Assembly (NCBI GenBank): GCA_945935925.1 | Contig: CAMERU010000006.1 | Coordinates: 1 to 32,607 of the forward strand | DNA: 32,607 nucleotides | Origin: an uncultured Clostridia bacterium | GTDB lineage: Bacteria > Bacillota > Clostridia > Oscillospirales > Ruminococcaceae | Reading direction: 5' to 3' | Shown here: positions 1-7,408 of the stretch, in pieces | Numbering within the stretch: the stretch's first letter is position 1 | Layout of the letters: each line of letters starts with the position of its first letter | Made by a program: the position numbers and the translations under genes | The notes under the pieces: model-generated | What the model was told of the DNA's origin: nothing | Database searches by the model: none | The model's input: only the letters and a program-made list of their open reading frames with translations

Positions 1-227
1 TATAAAATGGGAAAAAAGTCAATTGTTTTTGTTGAAATAAGATAATATAATAACAATGAATAGTGGGTGTATTGTACACTTTTTTGACAGGATAAGGTGC
101 CTTTCACCCGCGTGTTGTTAAAGGACGAGTGAAGATTATTTGCTGTGCCTTTTAAGCGGGAGAATGTTACGTTTCTTGTAATCGTTCTCCTGCTCGGAAG
201 TTCTTTATTCAAGGAGGAAACCATAAA
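1..227 (+). promoter_or_regulatory. Promoter and ~170-nt leader of the sugar-binding lipoprotein gene
   Basis: A -35 like TTGTTT (23-28) and a perfect TATAAT (46-51) are separated by 17 bp, which gives a start near 58 and a leader of about 170 nt. The leader contains an imperfect stem-loop (about 163-190; arms GGAGAATGTTAC and GTAATCGTTCTCC). The 3' arm overlaps a cre-like sequence, TGTAATCGTTCTCC (177-190), which has one mismatch to the Bacillus CcpA consensus TGWAANCGNTNWCA. AAGGAGG just before the ATG is the ribosome binding site. No coding region is evident here. The promoter is fairly convincing; the cre call is tentative. Confidence 0.55.
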
Positions 228-1754
228 ATGAAAACATTCAAGAGAATAGCTGCCTGCACACTTGCGGCTGCTATGGTAGCAGGAATGACCGCCTGCGTCG
301 ACGAGGGTCAGCCCATCGCTTCCGGCAGCGGCAATGCTCCCGTTGCCAACACAACCACAACACAGGACTCAACCACCACCGACCCCGACGAGAATGCCGC
401 GACCGATAAGGACATCAAGGAAGTCGGCACCGATACATTTACCCCCAGCGGAAACGCAGGCAAGGTAACCTTCCTCAACTTCTACAAGATAGAAGAGGAC
501 CAGAAGGGCGTTGAGCAGAGCCTTATCTTCAAGGGCGAGCAGTACGGCGGCGACATTGAATACATAATCTGCGCCAGCGGCGACGCTTACCTCGAGAAGT
601 TCAGCCAGCTCATTTCTTCCGATGAATCCCCCGACCTTGTTACAAAGGACGTTTTCCTTTACCCCGGAAGCGTTTCCAAGAACCTTTTCGAACCGCTTGA
701 CAACGATATCGATATGAATTCTCCCCTGTGGGCGGATATGGCGGACGTTATCGAATCCTACGCATATCAGGGCAAGCACTATTACTACCCCCACAGAATA
801 ACCACCTCTTTCGCCCTCAACTACTCCAAGAAAACCATCGAGGAGAACGGTCTGCCCGATCCGTATGAGCTGTATAAGAACGGCGAGTGGACATGGGACG
901 CATGGCGCAACATGATGATCGAGTTCTGCGACAAGGCTGACGGCAACGTAGGCTACTACACCACCGACACGATCATCACCTCCCTTATCGCGACCACGGG
1001 CACAACGCTCATCGACACCAAAGCCGACGGCACTATCCTCAACAACATCGGCGACGCAAACGTAACAAGAGCGATGAACTTCTATGAAACGCTCTACCGC
1101 GACGGCGTTGCCTACGGCTCCAAGTACGAGAAGCAGTGGGGCGACTGGGTTCCCCCGCAGACCTTTGCGGATCACTGCGACCAGCTCCTGTTCTTAGGCA
1201 TGGAGCCCGAGTGGACTTACACCGCAGCTACCGAGCAGATCCAGAACAAGACCGGCGTTGAGAACGATATCCTTGACACCGTTTCCGATTTCGCGTTCGT
1301 TCCGTACCCCAGAGATGTTGACGCGGACGATTATTATCAGGCATACGACACCTATGGATTCCTTGTTCCCAGAGGCGCAAAGAACAAGAGCGGCGCTGTT
1401 GAATTCATCAACTGCTTCAGAGTTTACGATACAGACGAGGCTATCGCTGCACAGGTTCGCGAGGATCACGTTAACCCCGCTCCCATTACCTACCAGACCG
1501 GTAAGTACGAGGGTCAGCGCAAGTGGGTAATCAAGTGGGGCGAGCAGGAGTACGATATGTGGAGAGAGATGTGCGATCCCTCTAAGTTCAACTTCGTGAC
1601 CGAGGACGCATTCGGCTTCAACTCCGACTTCTGGACTTCCTATGCCGAGGTTCTCACAGGCGTTGCACTGAGCGGCGAGAGCTGGGCACAGAAGAGCTCC
1701 GAGTTCATGCCTATCGTAGAGGCTGTCGTTAACGAGTACCGCTTCTCCGAATAA
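228..1754 (+). CDS. Extracellular solute-binding lipoprotein (ABC sugar transporter, family 1-like)
   Basis: This 508-residue protein begins with a lipoprotein signal peptide: Lys/Arg near the N-terminus, a hydrophobic core and the lipobox GMTAC with Cys23. A Thr/Ser/Asp-rich linker (about 30-65) follows, then a large periplasmic-binding-protein fold. Aromatic-rich segments such as QGKHYYYPH and NGEWTWDAWRNMM are typical of carbohydrate-binding members. Its role is to capture oligosaccharides at the outer face of the membrane for an ABC importer. No permease or ATPase gene lies beside it in the window, so its partners are upstream or elsewhere. The gene is monocistronic here, with its own promoter and a strong terminator. 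The two GH5 genes downstream suggest plant-polysaccharide oligosaccharides as ligand, but that is inference from context. Confidence 0.85.
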   Translation: MKTFKRIAACTLAAAMVAGMTACVDEGQPIASGSGNAPVANTTTTQDSTTTDPDENAATDKDIKEVGTDTFTPSGNAGKVTFLNFYKIEEDQKGVEQSLIFKGEQYGGDIEYIICASGDAYLEKFSQLISSDESPDLVTKDVFLYPGSVSKNLFEPLDNDIDMNSPLWADMADVIESYAYQGKHYYYPHRITTSFALNYSKKTIEENGLPDPYELYKNGEWTWDAWRNMMIEFCDKADGNVGYYTTDTIITSLIATTGTTLIDTKADGTILNNIGDANVTRAMNFYETLYRDGVAYGSKYEKQWGDWVPPQTFADHCDQLLFLGMEPEWTYTAATEQIQNKTGVENDILDTVSDFAFVPYPRDVDADDYYQAYDTYGFLVPRGAKNKSGAVEFINCFRVYDTDEAIAAQVREDHVNPAPITYQTGKYEGQRKWVIKWGEQEYDMWREMCDPSKFNFVTEDAFGFNSDFWTSYAEVLTGVALSGESWAQKSSEFMPIVEAVVNEYRFSE

Positions 1755-1775
1755 TAAGGCGAGTTAAGCTGTCCT

Positions 1776-1806
1776 GCCCTCCCGAGAGCTTCGGGAGGGC
1801 ATTTTT
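1776..1806 (+). terminator. Rho-independent terminator after the solute-binding protein gene
   Basis: GCCCTCCCGA and TCGGGAGGGC form a 10-bp GC-rich stem with a short loop, followed by ATTTTTATG. It separates the lipoprotein gene from the GH5 pair. Confidence 0.9.
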
Positions 1807-1818
1807 ATGCTGATCATG

Positions 1819-1847
1819 TTGACATAACGGCGCGGGTATAGTATAAT
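1819..1847 (+). promoter_or_regulatory. Promoter of the GH5 gene pair
   Basis: A perfect TTGACA (1819-1824) and a perfect TATAAT (1842-1847) are 17 bp apart, a full sigma-A consensus that predicts a short leader of about 40 nt. It lies immediately after the preceding terminator, so the GH5 pair is its own transcription unit. Confidence 0.9.
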
Positions 1848-1893
1848 GAACACATAGCCGCATTGGGCGGCGGAAAATATCATGGGAGAAATT

Positions 1894-3102
1894 ATGAAAC
1901 TGAAAAAAATCATTTCGTCAGTAATGGCAGCGGTATGCTGCGCGGCAATGCTTACGGGCTGCTCCGGCGGGAGCGGCACATCGTCGACCGACGTTCAGAG
2001 CGGAGCGGACGGCGCTTCCGACGCGGCTTCGGAAACGGTTCAGTCGGAAACGGCGTCAGCTGTGAACGACCCGATCGATACCGAGCTCACCCCGCTTGAG
2101 TTCACATCGGGCATACGCATCGGCTGGAACATAGGAAATACGCTGGACGCTACCGGCGGCAGCGGGCTTTCCACCGAAACAAGCTGGGGCAACCCCAAGG
2201 TCACGGAGGAGCATATCCTCTCGGTCAAGGAGCAGGGCTTCAATGCCGTGCGTGTTCCCACGACATGGGACAATCACATGGACGAAAACCACAACATTGA
2301 CCCCGAATGGATGGCGCGCGTTACCGAGGTAGTGGATTACGCCTACAACGCAGGAATGTATGTCATTCTGAATATGCACCACGAGAGCTGGAATTACCCT
2401 TATGAGGACAATTTCGAGGCGGCTTCGGAGATAATGACGGCGGCATGGACGCAGATAGCGGATAATTTCGCGGGATACAGCGAGAAGCTTATTTTTGAGG
2501 GCATGAACGAGCCGCGCTGGGTCGGCACCGATCAGGAATGGAGCGGCGGAAACGACGAGGGCAGAAGTGTTGTCAACAAATTAAATCAGGTGTTCGTCGA
2601 CACCGTTCGCGCGACGGGCGGCAACAACGCGGAACGCTTCCTCATGGTTTGCCCCTATGCGGCGAACTCGGGCGAGCCCGCAATGTCCGCGCTGGTGCTC
2701 CCGAACGATCCCGCAGAAAGGCTCATCGTTTCGGTTCACGCATACATACCGTACAGCTTTGCGCTTCAGGTCGGCGGCTCGAAAAACTGGCTCGCGGAAA
2801 AGCAGACCTGCACCCGAGATATCGACACTCTCGCCGAGGCGCTTGACAGGCTCTTTATAAGCAAGGGCACGGCGGTCATCATCGGCGAATGCGGCGCAAT
2901 GAGCAAGGACAACGAGGAAGCGCGCTGCGCATGGGCGGAATACTTCTTCGGCACGTTCAGCAAGCTAGGCGTACCCTGTTTCCTCTGGGACAACGGAGCG
3001 TTCGTCAGCGGAGAAACATTCGGTCTTTATGACCGTCGTGTAAACACATGGAGATACCCCGACCTTATGGCTTCCATCATGAAAGGAGCGGACGAGGAAT
3101 GA
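1894..3102 (+). CDS. GH5 family glycoside hydrolase, lipoprotein (endoglucanase-type, GH5_4-like)
   Basis: This is a secreted, probably surface-anchored endo-acting glycanase of 402 residues. The signal peptide ends in LTGC (Cys23), a lipobox, followed by a Ser/Gly/Asp-rich linker and a (beta/alpha)8 GH5 domain from about residue 65. Family motifs are visible: GWNIGNTLDA and ETSWGNP at the N-terminus, HHESW in the middle, the acid/base Glu206 in MNEPR, and the nucleophile Glu332 in IIGECGA. The GWNxGNTLDA...ETSWGNP signature is typical of subfamily 4 (endoglucanase, xyloglucanase or licheninase), but substrate cannot be fixed from sequence. ATG 1894 is preferred over ATG 1882 because GGGAG (1884-1888) sits at correct spacing before it. 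The stop overlaps the next start (ATGA), so the two GH5 genes are translationally coupled. Confidence 0.9.
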   Translation: MKLKKIISSVMAAVCCAAMLTGCSGGSGTSSTDVQSGADGASDAASETVQSETASAVNDPIDTELTPLEFTSGIRIGWNIGNTLDATGGSGLSTETSWGNPKVTEEHILSVKEQGFNAVRVPTTWDNHMDENHNIDPEWMARVTEVVDYAYNAGMYVILNMHHESWNYPYEDNFEAASEIMTAAWTQIADNFAGYSEKLIFEGMNEPRWVGTDQEWSGGNDEGRSVVNKLNQVFVDTVRATGGNNAERFLMVCPYAANSGEPAMSALVLPNDPAERLIVSVHAYIPYSFALQVGGSKNWLAEKQTCTRDIDTLAEALDRLFISKGTAVIIGECGAMSKDNEEARCAWAEYFFGTFSKLGVPCFLWDNGAFVSGETFGLYDRRVNTWRYPDLMASIMKGADEE

Positions 3103-4229
3103 GCATAGCGGCGCGCCTTATGGCGGTGTTGACCGCGCTGACGACTGTTATAAGCGGCGGCGGAGAACTCCGAAAGCCGACAACTCCCGAGCCGCCCGCG
3201 GCGGAGGAGTGGCTCAGCCCGACGGAGCTCTGCGAGGAGATCGTGATAGGCTGGAACCTAGGAAACACGCTTGACGCAACGGGCGGCAGCGGGCTTTCCT
3301 CCGAAACGAGCTGGGGCAACCCGAAAGCTGCCGAGGAGCTTATCCTTGCGGTAAAGGAAGCGGGCTTCAATGCGGTGAGAATACCCACGACGTGGTATAA
3401 TCACTGCTCGGGCAGCGAATACACGATAGACAGCGAGTGGCTGGACAGGGTGCAGGAGGTCGTTGACTACGCCTATGACAACGATTTGTATGTAATCCTG
3501 AACGCTCACCATGAAAACTTCAATTTCCCGTCGGACGAAAATTACCCCAAGGCGAAAAAGGCGCTGACGTGTATCTGGAAGCAGGTCGCGGAGCGGTTCG
3601 CGGACTACGGCGAACGCCTTATATTCGAGGGGCAGAACGAGCCGCGCAAGGTCGGCACGAATGTGGAATGGAACGGCGGCGACTACGAGGGCAGGAAAAA
3701 TGTCAACAAGCTCAACGCGGATTTCGTTGCGACGGTGCGCGCGACGGGCGGCAACAACGAAAAGCGCTGCCTTATGGTACCGACCTATGCGGCGGCGTTC
3801 TATGCGCTGGACGGGTTCGAGCTTCCCGACGATGACAGGCTGATCGTGTCGATACACGCATATTCGCCCTACAATTTCGCAATGAACACGGGCAATTGGG
3901 CGACGGATAATTTTGACCCCAACGACAGCAACAGCACGAGCGAGCTTGTGACCATGGCGGACACGCTGTATGACAGGTTCGTTTCAAAGGGCGTTGGCGT
4001 TATCATAGGCGAATGCGGCGCGACTAACAAGGGCAACGCGGCGCAGCGCCTCAACTGGGCGAAATACTTCCCCGCCTGCTTCGGCAAAAAGGGGATACCC
4101 GTTTTCCTTTGGGATAACCACGCCTTCGGCACGGGCGGCGAGAAGTTCGGGCTTATCAACCGTTATTCCCTTACATGGGAGTACCCCGACTACATCAAGG
4201 CTCTTGTAAACAGTGCTAAGAAGGCGTAA
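3099..4229 (+). CDS. GH5 family glycoside hydrolase, secreted or N-anchored paralogue
   Basis: This 376-residue GH5 enzyme is clearly homologous to the gene before it. It keeps GWNLGNTLDATGGSGLS, ETSWGNP, NAHHEN, the acid/base Glu181 (QNEPR) and the nucleophile Glu305 (IIGECGA). Its N-terminus is a hydrophobic signal-like segment (MSIAARLMAVLTALTTVISGG) without a lipobox cysteine, so it should be released or remain attached by an uncleaved signal, unlike its lipoprotein neighbour. The start at 3099 is set by the ATGA overlap with the upstream stop and by AAAGGAG at 3082-3088; an in-frame ATG at 3048 lies inside the previous gene. The tandem arrangement suggests duplication and then divergence in location or specificity. 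Confidence 0.88.
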   Translation: MSIAARLMAVLTALTTVISGGGELRKPTTPEPPAAEEWLSPTELCEEIVIGWNLGNTLDATGGSGLSSETSWGNPKAAEELILAVKEAGFNAVRIPTTWYNHCSGSEYTIDSEWLDRVQEVVDYAYDNDLYVILNAHHENFNFPSDENYPKAKKALTCIWKQVAERFADYGERLIFEGQNEPRKVGTNVEWNGGDYEGRKNVNKLNADFVATVRATGGNNEKRCLMVPTYAAAFYALDGFELPDDDRLIVSIHAYSPYNFAMNTGNWATDNFDPNDSNSTSELVTMADTLYDRFVSKGVGVIIGECGATNKGNAAQRLNWAKYFPACFGKKGIPVFLWDNHAFGTGGEKFGLINRYSLTWEYPDYIKALVNSAKKA

Positions 4230-4266
4230 GCAGCCGTATTCAACCGTATGCTTAACGGAATATTTT

Positions 4267-4306
4267 GTCCCCGCGGGGTATTGTGCCTCGGCGGGGACAT
4301 TTTTTA
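4267..4306 (+). terminator. Terminator of the GH5 operon
   Basis: GTCCCCGC (4267-4274) pairs with GCGGGGAC (4291-4298), followed by ATTTTTTAT. This is a standard intrinsic terminator closing the GH5 pair. Confidence 0.9.
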
Positions 4307-4311
4307 TGTGA

Positions 4312-4364
4312 CGCAAAAAACTTGTTTATACCCCCTTGACAACACAAGAAACTTGTGATATAAT
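4312..4364 (+). promoter_or_regulatory. Promoter with operator-like palindromes for the sigma-like/XRE/ImmA cassette
   Basis: TTGACA (4336-4341) and TATAAT (4359-4364) are 17 bp apart, a full consensus promoter. The spacer contains a perfect palindrome CACAAG-AAA-CTTGTG (4343-4357). A degenerate copy, CGCAAA-AAA-CTTGTT (4312-4326), is centred 31 bp upstream, about three helical turns. The placement fits an autoregulatory repressor such as the XRE protein encoded downstream, but that assignment is inference. Confidence 0.7.
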
Positions 4365-4408
4365 CTGTTCATAATGATGAGATGAGATGAACGGAAAGGA
4401 GGGATCCC

Positions 4409-4924
4409 ATGTCGGAGTGTCTTGAATGTCTGAAAAGAGCGCGCGAATACGAGAAGGAGGTTTCCGCAATGGTGACCGAGGTAGAGCGGCTGCACAGGAT
4501 AATGAAGCTTGGGCGGTCGTCGCAGGCGCGCGCAGAGCAGCTGACGACAAAGCTGTATAAATATGAACAGGAACTCAACGCGCAGATAGACCGCACTGTT
4601 GACGCAAAGCGGGAAGCGCTGGAATATTTAAGCCTGCTGAGCGGCGAGGAGCGCGGCGTTATGTTCAGATATTACATACTGGCGATGGAGTGGCAGGAGA
4701 TAGCGATGAAGATGTTTATGAGCGAGCGGCGGGTGTTTTTGCTGAGGAAGAGCGCGCTTGCGAAGCTGGACAAGTATTACGGCGGGAGGGATAACGATGC
4801 CGATAGGAACGAAAATAAAAAAGCTGCGCGAGCGTGCGGGGCTGACCCGGGAGGAGCTTGCGCAGCGGATAGGAGTCACTGCCTCGGCGGTGGGGAATTA
4901 CGAGAGCGACCGTTCGCACCCTAA
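4409..4924 (+). CDS. Sigma-70 region-4-like/DUF1492-type phage regulator
   Basis: This 171-residue protein has an N-terminal charged, probably coiled-coil half (about 10-75) and a helix-turn-helix resembling sigma region 4 at about 80-125: GEERGVMFRYY, then WQEIAMKMFMSERRVF. Proteins of this build occur in phages and integrative elements as late-gene or small accessory regulators (DUF1492/ArpU-like); family assignment is by motif only. AAAGGAGG (4395-4402) precedes ATG 4409. After residue about 127 the frame runs 128 nt into the downstream XRE gene, and this Ala/Arg/Gly-rich tail looks like a shadow of that gene, so the native C-terminus may lie near 4794. The gene heads a three-gene operon. 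Confidence 0.55.
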   Translation: MSECLECLKRAREYEKEVSAMVTEVERLHRIMKLGRSSQARAEQLTTKLYKYEQELNAQIDRTVDAKREALEYLSLLSGEERGVMFRYYILAMEWQEIAMKMFMSERRVFLLRKSALAKLDKYYGGRDNDADRNENKKAARACGADPGGACAADRSHCLGGGELRERPFAP

Positions 4925-5222
4925 GGAGGAGGTCATGTACAGGCTTTTCGGAGCGCTGAACTGCGAGCCGAACGAGCTTTTCGAGGAATATTTCGACGCG
5001 GGCAGCTCGTCGGTGCGGCGGCACATGGAGAAATACGTCGCGCTTGACGCGCACGGGCGGGAGCTTGTGGATATGTGCACGGAGATAGAATACCGCCGCT
5101 GCATTCCCGCGGAGGACGACATGGTGCTCATTGCGGCGAGAAACGGCGGCGCTCCGCACAAGGTGCACATGAAAAAGCGCGGCACGGCGAGCATACTTGA
5201 TATGCCCGACTACAAGGGATAA
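4797..5222 (+). CDS. XRE-family helix-turn-helix transcriptional regulator (ImmR/cI-like)
   Basis: This 141-residue protein has an HTH_3 domain at residues 1-60 (IGTKIKKLRERAGLTREELA, then GVTASAVGNYESDRSHP), the usual Cro/cI-type DNA-binding unit. A C-terminal half of unknown fold follows. ATG 4797 is chosen because GGGAGG (4784-4789) lies 7 nt upstream and the HTH begins there; an in-frame ATG at 4758 lies inside the previous gene. A likely role is repression of the operon promoter at the palindromes at 4312-4357. Pairing with a downstream ImmA-type peptidase mirrors the ImmR-ImmA pair of ICEBs1, where the peptidase cleaves the repressor. Function here is inferred from synteny. Confidence 0.8.
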   Translation: MPIGTKIKKLRERAGLTREELAQRIGVTASAVGNYESDRSHPKEEVMYRLFGALNCEPNELFEEYFDAGSSSVRRHMEKYVALDAHGRELVDMCTEIEYRRCIPAEDDMVLIAARNGGAPHKVHMKKRGTASILDMPDYKG

Positions 5223-5272
5223 GGCGGTAATGCGGTGATCGGGCAAGGCGATAATGAGGCAAGGAGGGGCAA

Positions 5273-5902
5273 ATGAATGCGCTTGACGTTCTTCACAGGG
5301 CGGGAATAAGGCGGCTCCCGACCGACACCGAAGCGATAGCCGAGCATTTCGGCATTAAGCTGGTGAGCTACTCGTCGGTGGCTAGGATATACGAGCGGGA
5401 CATGGCGGAGCTGTACAGGATAAGCCGTCAGGGGTACAGCTTTGTTGTTGACGGGCGCTATGTCTGCGCAATAAACGAGAACAGCTGCGGCGAAACGCGG
5501 CGCCGCTGGACGATAGCGCACGAACTGTCGCATTGTCTGCTGGGTCACATCAGGGACGGCAGGCTTTGCTGCACGCCCGAGGAGGAGCGCGCGGCGGATC
5601 GTTTCGCGGCGGAGCTGCTGGCGCCGCTTGCGGTGGTGAATTTCTGCGGCGTTACCTCCGCAGAGGAGCTTATGCGGCTTTGCAGGCTGTCGCGTAAGGC
5701 GGCGGAGATACGCTTCGGGCAGCTGGACGCGCGGCGCAGGGAAGCGGCGCGCAGCAGATTTTCCGAGGCTCGGACGCAGGCGCTGTCGGCTGCCGAGCTA
5801 AAGACCGTTTCCGACTTCTCTTTTTTCATCACGGAGTATATCTTTAACAAAAAAGGCGGCTGCTCCGTATTGTCGGGCGGAGCGGTCAGGGCGTTGCCGT
5901 GA
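5273..5902 (+). CDS. ImmA/IrrE family metallo-endopeptidase
   Basis: This is a 209-residue zinc metallopeptidase of the ImmA/IrrE (M78-like) group. The signature WTIAHELSHCLLGH holds the HExxH-type site (His83, Glu84, His87), and the downstream EERAADRFAAELLAP segment supplies the typical third zinc ligand region. The C-terminal part (about 120-209) is helical and charged. AAGGAGG (5261-5267) gives the start at 5273; ATG 5277 is out of frame. It lies 50 nt after the XRE gene in the same operon. In characterised systems such enzymes cleave a cognate XRE repressor to relieve repression, which is the probable job here. No integrase or phage genes are nearby, so the cassette may be domesticated or a remnant. 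Confidence 0.85.
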   Translation: MNALDVLHRAGIRRLPTDTEAIAEHFGIKLVSYSSVARIYERDMAELYRISRQGYSFVVDGRYVCAINENSCGETRRRWTIAHELSHCLLGHIRDGRLCCTPEEERAADRFAAELLAPLAVVNFCGVTSAEELMRLCRLSRKAAEIRFGQLDARRREAARSRFSEARTQALSAAELKTVSDFSFFITEYIFNKKGGCSVLSGGAVRALP

Positions 5903-5952
5903 ACGTCGGCATTATGTCATGGTTTGCGGAATATTCCCGCTGTTAATGCAGC

Positions 5953-5992
5953 GAAAAACAAATCACCCTCCCGGCTGCCCGAGAGGGTGATT
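5953..5992 (-). terminator. Terminator (minus strand) of the GH130 gene, possibly bidirectional
   Basis: AATCACCCTC (5961-5970) and GAGGGTGATT (5983-5992) form a 10-bp stem. On the minus strand it is followed by TGTTTTTCG, which suits termination of the GH130 transcript. It may also stop read-through from the ImmA operon. Confidence 0.8.
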
Positions 5993-6015
5993 CCTATATG
6001 CCCGATAATTCGTTA

Positions 6016-7029
6016 TCAGAAATATTTGTTGGAGTGAGCCTTAACGTACTCAACAACTTCCTCAGCGTAGCAGAACGCCATGCTTACGCAGGTATCCGCG
6101 CAGCCGTAGTAGATCGCGATACGACCGGTGTCCTTGTCGCAGAGAGCCGCGCAGGGGAAGGTAACGTTCTGAACGTCGCCGACTGTTTCGTAGATCTCGC
6201 GGGGGTTGATGAGGTACTCGCGGCAGCGGTACTTAACCTTCCAGGGCTGCTCCTTGTCGAGAATGCAGGCGCCGAAGCTGTAAACGAAGCCGTTGCAGCT
6301 CTCGAGAACGCCGTGGTAGAATACCAGCCAGCCCTCGCTCGTTTCGATCGGGATAGGACCTGCGCCGATCTTCTTGGATTCCCAGCCTCTGTCGGGAGCC
6401 ATAACGTGTCTGTGCTTGCCCCAGTATTTCATGTCGGGGGAGTGGGACAGGTACATATCGCCGAAGGGAGTATGACCGCTGTCGGAAGGACGGGAGAACA
6501 TAACGAACTCGCCGTTTATCTTGCGGGGGAACAGAACGCCGTTTCTGTTAAAGGGCAGGAACGCGTTTTCTTCCTGATGGAATTCCTTGAAATCCTTTGT
6601 CCAGCCGATGCCGATAGTGGGCTTCCAGCCGTAAGCGTTGCACCATGTGATCCAGAATCTGTCCTCGATCCATACGCAGCGGGGGTCGTAGCCGTACTGC
6701 CACGGATTAGCCTCGGCAGTGAGCGGGTCGTCGTTTATCCATTCAACCTTCTTCTCGTTTATTTCCCAGTGGATACCGTCAACGGAGAAGCCGGCATGGA
6801 TAGCCATGTTTCTTTCCTTGTCGTCAACACGGAAAACACCTGCGAAGTGGTGACCGTTGCCGTCCTCAAAGGGAACGACTGCGGAGTTGAAGATGGAGTT
6901 GCTTGTGGGGAGCAGGTCGCGGGGGATAATGGGGTTAGCGTTGTAGCGCCAGATTACGTCCTTGCAGCCCTCGGGACGATCCTGCCACGGGATATTGGGA
7001 ATGCTCTGTCCGATGATTTCTAAGCTCAT
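6016..7029 (-). CDS. GH130 family glycosidase, probable beta-1,4-mannooligosaccharide phosphorylase
   Basis: This 337-residue cytoplasmic protein has no signal peptide. It has the five-bladed beta-propeller pattern of GH130: repeated blade motifs such as [42 protein letters not shown] and WLVFYHGV, with Asp115 in YDPR as the expected general acid. GH130 enzymes phosphorolyse beta-mannosides to mannose 1-phosphate; the overall pattern most resembles the mannooligosaccharide phosphorylase group (RaMP2-like, GH130_2), though subfamily is from memory of the family. The start at ATG 7029 (MSLEIIGQ) follows AGAGG; a TTG five codons upstream is less likely. It has its own promoter and terminator. 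It implies intracellular use of mannan-derived oligosaccharides. Confidence 0.82.
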   Translation of the reverse strand: MSLEIIGQSIPNIPWQDRPEGCKDVIWRYNANPIIPRDLLPTSNSIFNSAVVPFEDGNGHHFAGVFRVDDKERNMAIHAGFSVDGIHWEINEKKVEWINDDPLTAEANPWQYGYDPRCVWIEDRFWITWCNAYGWKPTIGIGWTKDFKEFHQEENAFLPFNRNGVLFPRKINGEFVMFSRPSDSGHTPFGDMYLSHSPDMKYWGKHRHVMAPDRGWESKKIGAGPIPIETSEGWLVFYHGVLESCNGFVYSFGACILDKEQPWKVKYRCREYLINPREIYETVGDVQNVTFPCAALCDKDTGRIAIYYGCADTCVSMAFCYAEEVVEYVKAHSNKYF

Positions 7030-7103
7030 GACTTTACCTCTCAAATAATTTTTTTACTGTTACGATCGGGAGCAGTCCACGCCCCGACCAACCTTGTAAT
7101 ACA

Positions 7104-7132
7104 AGTATATCAAATATTATCGTATATTTCAA
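7104..7132 (-). promoter_or_regulatory. Promoter of the GH130 gene
   Basis: On the minus strand TTGAAA (7127-7132) and TATACT (7104-7109) are 17 bp apart. A small palindrome CTTGT-AAT-ACAAG (7093-7105) abuts the -10 and may be an operator. The leader is about 70 nt. Confidence 0.75.
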
Positions 7133-7408
7133 TAGTCTATTTTGCTAAATCTGAACGGATTTTTTAGTATAGAATTACTTAAAAAATACAAGGGCACGGC
7201 GTGGTATTTACTTAAAAAACAAATGTCGGAATTATAATTTACCCTATTTATAAAGTCAATCCTTCCTGCGGATAAGAATCGTCAGCCCCGACAAAATTTT
7301 TTAAAAGATGTTCGCAACCTTATGCCCCGCTGTGCGGTATTATTGTCAAAGGCAGAGATCACAAACCGCATTCACACAAATTCACACCATGAGATAAAGG
7401 AGAAAACC
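7133..7408. other. AT-rich divergent intergenic region
   Basis: This region lies between the minus-strand GH130 promoter and the plus-strand vWA lipoprotein. It is AT-rich and has two short direct repeats of TTACTTAAAAAA (7167-7178 and 7208-7219). A TATAAT occurs near 7235 but no convincing -35 was found, so the vWA promoter could not be placed. AAAGGAG (7396-7402) is the ribosome binding site of the lipoprotein. No gene is seen. Confidence 0.4.

Noticed and set aside
4312-5902. A complete prophage or integrative element
   Set aside because: Only the regulatory trio is present. GH5 genes flank one side and GH130 the other, and no integrase, attachment repeat, replication or structural gene was found.
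5998-7023. A 341-codon plus-strand frame across the GH130 gene
   Set aside because: It is antisense to a clear GH130 enzyme, starts within the terminator region and has no motif support.
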